Origin: Ruminococcus flavefaciens 007c
GTDB taxonomy: Bacteria > Bacillota > Clostridia > Oscillospirales > Ruminococcaceae
NCBI RefSeq assembly: GCF_000571935.1
Contig: NZ_ATAX01000023.1
Coordinates: 62,001-126,000, forward strand
Reading direction: 5' to 3'
Length of the DNA stretch: 64,000 nucleotides
The notes beneath the pieces were generated by a model, which worked only from the letters and a program-made list of their open reading frames with translations, had not been told where the DNA came from and ran no database searches. Below are positions 61,292-64,000 of the stretch, in pieces (position 1 is the first letter of the stretch; each line of letters starts with the position of its first letter). The position numbers and the translations under genes were made by a program.

Positions 61292-61320
61292 TTGCCATAC
61301 GTGTGAAAATGTGTTATAAT
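61292..61320 (+). promoter_or_regulatory. promoter of gatCAB
   Basis: TTGCCA (61292-61297) and TATAAT (61315-61320) are 17 bp apart. Confidence 0.75.
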
Positions 61321-61348
61321 CGTAGTATCATTGATTTAGGAGTCTGCA

Positions 61349-61612
61349 ATGGAATACAGTATTAAAAAAATAGCAGAGCTGGCCTGTCTTGATATTGATC
61401 CCGTACATTATGAGGAATTCGCCGCTGATTTCGATGAGATCGTTGAGATGATGTCAGAGCTTCCCGAATACGGCTGCAATGATCATATCCCCGAGCCTAT
61501 GGAGCTTCGTGATGATGCTGCCGGGAATACAGGCTGTGCTGAGGAGCTTTCAAAGAATGCTCCCGAATTTGTGAACGGCTGCTTTACCGTTCCGAGAACC
61601 GTGGAGTACTGA
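61349..61612 (+). CDS. gatC: aspartyl/glutamyl-tRNA amidotransferase subunit C
   Basis: The 87-residue protein is slightly shorter than the usual 95-100. It has the GatC opening IKKIAELACLDID and the helix FAADFDEIVEMMSELPEY. It is a small scaffold that wraps around GatA and stabilises the GatCAB complex. AGGAG precedes ATG 61349; gatA follows 2 bases after its stop. Confidence 0.88.
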   Translation: MEYSIKKIAELACLDIDPVHYEEFAADFDEIVEMMSELPEYGCNDHIPEPMELRDDAAGNTGCAEELSKNAPEFVNGCFTVPRTVEY

Positions 61613-61614
61613 TC

Positions 61615-63039
61615 ATGCTTTGGGAATACACAGCAACCGAGCTTATCGGTATGCTTCACAGAAAAGAATGCAGTGGAAAAGAGATCATAAATGATGTAAG
61701 TATACGCGCTAATGATGTTCAGCCGCTATATAACTCTTATATAACACTTAGATCAGCAGCTGATACTGCTTCGGATACTATATGCAAAGCTGATGAATGT
61801 ATGACGCTCAGCGGAATACCTGTTGCCGTAAAGGATAATATCTCCACCAAAGGCATACGTACCACCTGCGCTTCAAGAATGCTTTCTGATTATGTGCCGC
61901 CGTATGATGCTTTTGCTGTGGAACGTCTGAGATTAGCAGGAGCATATATTATCGGAAAGACGAATATGGACGAATTTGCCATGGGTTCTGCTTCTGATAC
62001 AGGTTTTTTCGGAGCTGTACGCAATCCGCTTGATATGGATTATTCGGCGGGAGGTTCATCAGGCGGTTCTGCGGCGGCAGTTGCCGGCGGAGCTGCTGTT
62101 CTTGCGCTTGGTACGGATACGGGAGGCTCGGTGCGTCAGCCTGCATCATTATGCGGTATAGCTGGTTTTTGTCCTTCATATGGAGCTGTATCGAGATACG
62201 GTCTTATATCATTTGCCTCATCTCTTGACAGGATCGGCTTCATGGGCAGGAGTGTTTCCGATCTGAAGCTGCTGTACAATATTATAAACGTTCGGGACAG
62301 TCAGGATGTGACAAATTTTTCAAAAAAAAATTCTGCTGAAGAAAATGCAGACATAAAAGGTCTCAGGATAGGTATTGTGAAGGAATTTTCAGCGGCTTCG
62401 GCTGACAGCGATGTTACCGCGGCAGTAAATGCGGGAATAAAGCTTATGGAGCTGAGCGGCGCAGTAATAAAGAGCGTATCCGTACCGTCCGTTTCACTGG
62501 CTGTCAAAGCCTATTATATAATATCCTCAGCAGAGGCAGCTTCAAATCTGGCACGTTATGACGGTGTGCGTTACGGCCACAGAGCGGAGAACTTCAAGGA
62601 TCTCAGGGATATGTTTGTCAGAAGCCGCAGTGAAGGCTTCGGAGAGGAAGTAAAACGAAGGATAATGCTTGGCACCTTTGTTCTGAGCGAAGGTTATGCA
62701 GAGTCTTACTATAAACGTGCAATGGCAGTCCGCAGACAACTGTGCACGGAGTTTGACGAAGTATTCCGCGAATGTGATATAATTGCAGCTCCCGTATATC
62801 CCTGTGCAGGGATAAGGCTTGGAGAAAAAACAAGCTCTGTCAAGCGTTACGCAGCTGATATATTCACAGTGCCTTCAAGTATGGCAGGACTTCCCGCTGT
62901 CAGCGTTCCCTGCGGAAAAAACAGCAAGGGACTGCCCATAGGACTTCAGCTTATCGGCGGTAGGTATCATGACGATCGTCTTCTTGAAGCGGCAGAGATA
63001 TTTGAGATTCTGAGAGGTGATGACTATGGCAGAGCTTGA
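61615..63039 (+). CDS. gatA: aspartyl/glutamyl-tRNA amidotransferase subunit A
   Basis: The 474-residue amidase releases ammonia from glutamine for the transamidation of mischarged tRNA. Its Ser-cisSer-Lys triad is present: Lys in IPVAVKDNIST near 72, cis-Ser in AGGSSGGSAAAV near 148, and the nucleophile Ser in GTDTGGSVRQPA near 171. Length is typical. The 3' end overlaps gatB by 14 bases. Confidence 0.95.
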   Translation: MLWEYTATELIGMLHRKECSGKEIINDVSIRANDVQPLYNSYITLRSAADTASDTICKADECMTLSGIPVAVKDNISTKGIRTTCASRMLSDYVPPYDAFAVERLRLAGAYIIGKTNMDEFAMGSASDTGFFGAVRNPLDMDYSAGGSSGGSAAAVAGGAAVLALGTDTGGSVRQPASLCGIAGFCPSYGAVSRYGLISFASSLDRIGFMGRSVSDLKLLYNIINVRDSQDVTNFSKKNSAEENADIKGLRIGIVKEFSAASADSDVTAAVNAGIKLMELSGAVIKSVSVPSVSLAVKAYYIISSAEAASNLARYDGVRYGHRAENFKDLRDMFVRSRSEGFGEEVKRRIMLGTFVLSEGYAESYYKRAMAVRRQLCTEFDEVFRECDIIAAPVYPCAGIRLGEKTSSVKRYAADIFTVPSSMAGLPAVSVPCGKNSKGLPIGLQLIGGRYHDDRLLEAAEIFEILRGDDYGRA

Positions 63040-64000
63040 GAGTGTTATAGGTCTTGAAGTACACGCAGAGCTCAGTACCTCCACGAAGATATTCTGCGGC
63101 TGCCGCAATGTATTCGGCGAAGCTCCGAATACGCAGGTATGTCCCGTGTGTCTGGGACTTCCCGGCACTCTTCCGAGACTTAACAGGAAGGTTTGCGACT
63201 ATGCGGTAAAAATAGGACACGCTCTTAACTGTCATATTAATCCTGTGAGCCGTATGGACAGAAAGAACTACTTTTATCCCGATCTTCCCAAGGCATACCA
63301 GATCTCGCAGTCGGATATCCCTATATGCGGCAAAGGCAGCATAGATATTATATCCGACGGTAAAATACGTACCGTGGGTATAACCCGCATACACATAGAG
63401 GAGGATGCCGGAAAGCTTCTCCATGATGACGGCTACGACGGCACTCTATGCGATTATAACAGGTGCGGAGTTCCACTCATTGAGATAGTAACAGAGCCTG
63501 ATATGAGAAGCTCCGCAGAGGCTCATGCTTTTCTGGAACTTATAAGGAGTATTCTCAGATATATTGATATATCTGATTGCAAAATGCAGGAGGGAAGCAT
63601 ACGGTGCGATGTCAATGTGTCCGTTCATGAGAAGGGAAGTCCCTATGGCGAGAGGTGTGAGTTGAAGAACGTAAACAGCTTCAGTGCCGCTGTCCGCGGT
63701 ATCGAATATGAGATAAAGCGTCAGACTGGCATAATCAGCAGCGGCGGCACTGTGGAACGTGAAACAAGGCGCTGGGATGATAAAAAGGGTATAAGCACTC
63801 TTATGAGGAACAAGGAGAATGCTCAGGATTACAGATTTTTCCCCGAGCCCGATCTTGGTGCGGTAGTTTTTGATGAAGAGCATATAAAACGGCTTAAAGA
63901 GGAGATACCGGAGCTTCCCGACCGAAAGATGATACGATATGTGAAAGATCATGGCATGAAGGAAGCGGAGGCTTTTGTTATCGCTGACAGCCGGGAAAAG
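63026..64000 (+). CDS. gatB: aspartyl/glutamyl-tRNA amidotransferase subunit B (partial, runs off the end)
   Basis: The frame is open from ATG 63026 to the window end, giving about 325 of roughly 475 residues. The N-terminal catalytic domain shows VIGLEVHAELST, KIFCGCRN...VCPVCLGLPG (zinc cysteines), NYFYPDLPKAYQISQ, RIHIEEDAGKL and CDVNVSVHEKGS. This subunit activates the acyl-tRNA by phosphorylation and performs amidation. Only the C-terminal tail domain is outside. GAGGTGA precedes the ATG. Confidence 0.95.
   Translation, partial: MAELESVIGLEVHAELSTSTKIFCGCRNVFGEAPNTQVCPVCLGLPGTLPRLNRKVCDYAVKIGHALNCHINPVSRMDRKNYFYPDLPKAYQISQSDIPICGKGSIDIISDGKIRTVGITRIHIEEDAGKLLHDDGYDGTLCDYNRCGVPLIEIVTEPDMRSSAEAHAFLELIRSILRYIDISDCKMQEGSIRCDVNVSVHEKGSPYGERCELKNVNSFSAAVRGIEYEIKRQTGIISSGGTVERETRRWDDKKGISTLMRNKENAQDYRFFPEPDLGAVVFDEEHIKRLKEEIPELPDRKMIRYVKDHGMKEAEAFVIADSREK

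Noticed and set aside
23749..61320. The exclusive 17-bp spacing of all promoter calls as a biological signal
   Set aside because: I searched by eye for consensus spacing, so the uniformity is at least partly selection bias.

Overview
The window looks like chromosome of a low-to-mid GC monoderm Clostridia, most likely a Ruminococcus-like member of the Oscillospiraceae. Reasons: clostridial housekeeping operons, frequent TTG starts behind strong GGAGG sites, secreted proteins with long threonine-rich linkers, and an intact sigma-K type factor. Nearly every gap carries a recognisable sigma-A promoter. I see no rRNA, tRNA, CRISPR array, transposase or prophage. The genus is inference; the class is well supported.

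Layout: 1-4.5 kb holds prs and a large ABC exporter fusion. 4.5-11.4 kb (minus) is a riboflavin operon under an FMN riboswitch with a visible terminator; it carries ribD, ribE, ribBA and ribH, plus a HAD phosphatase, a DUF4097-like lipoprotein and three small membrane proteins. 11.4-18 kb (plus) holds an Mrp ATPase, a DAHP synthase, a MutS-like ATPase, an UPF0104-type flippase-like protein that appears to start at AUA, and a three-gene ExbB/ExbD-like proton-channel set. 18-23.6 kb (minus) is thyX, DUF2156, DJ-1, 5-formyl-THF cyclo-ligase, mltG and U32. 23.8-29.3 kb has a PrsA-like lipoprotein, the DnaD/DnaI replication pair, an HD hydrolase with an SDR, and sigK. 29.5-40.7 kb is one long plus-strand operon: rpe, a reduced rnfD-E-A set, a DUF4015 protein, hprK, murB, rapZ, whiA (also AUA-started) and dnaE; pfkA follows from its own promoter. 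41.9-47.8 kb has an S1-domain protein, DUF951, prfA, ywlC, coaE and an M18 aminopeptidase. 47.9-48.1 kb holds a probable C-rich small RNA. 48-54.3 kb (minus) has a LysR regulator and a three-gene accessory module: TerB-N/TerB-C protein, BrxD-like ATPase and BrxHI/Lhr-like helicase, under a near-consensus promoter overlapped by a LexA-like box. 54.3-59.9 kb is a MoxR/DUF58/transglutaminase/DUF308 operon. 60.2-64 kb holds a SleB-like hydrolase and gatCAB (gatB runs off the end).

The most interesting items are: (1) the Rnf-like D-E-A set, in which three of the four cysteines that hold the inter-subunit Fe-S cluster, and the FMN-attachment motif, are missing; (2) the TerB/BrxD/BrxHI module with its SOS-like operator; (3) two genes that can only start at AUA; (4) a small RNA with exposed C-runs that could pair with Shine-Dalgarno sequences; (5) an ExbB/ExbD-like motor set in a cell without an outer membrane; (6) the unusual gene content of the riboflavin operon. 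Family names come from motif recognition by eye; no database search was run.
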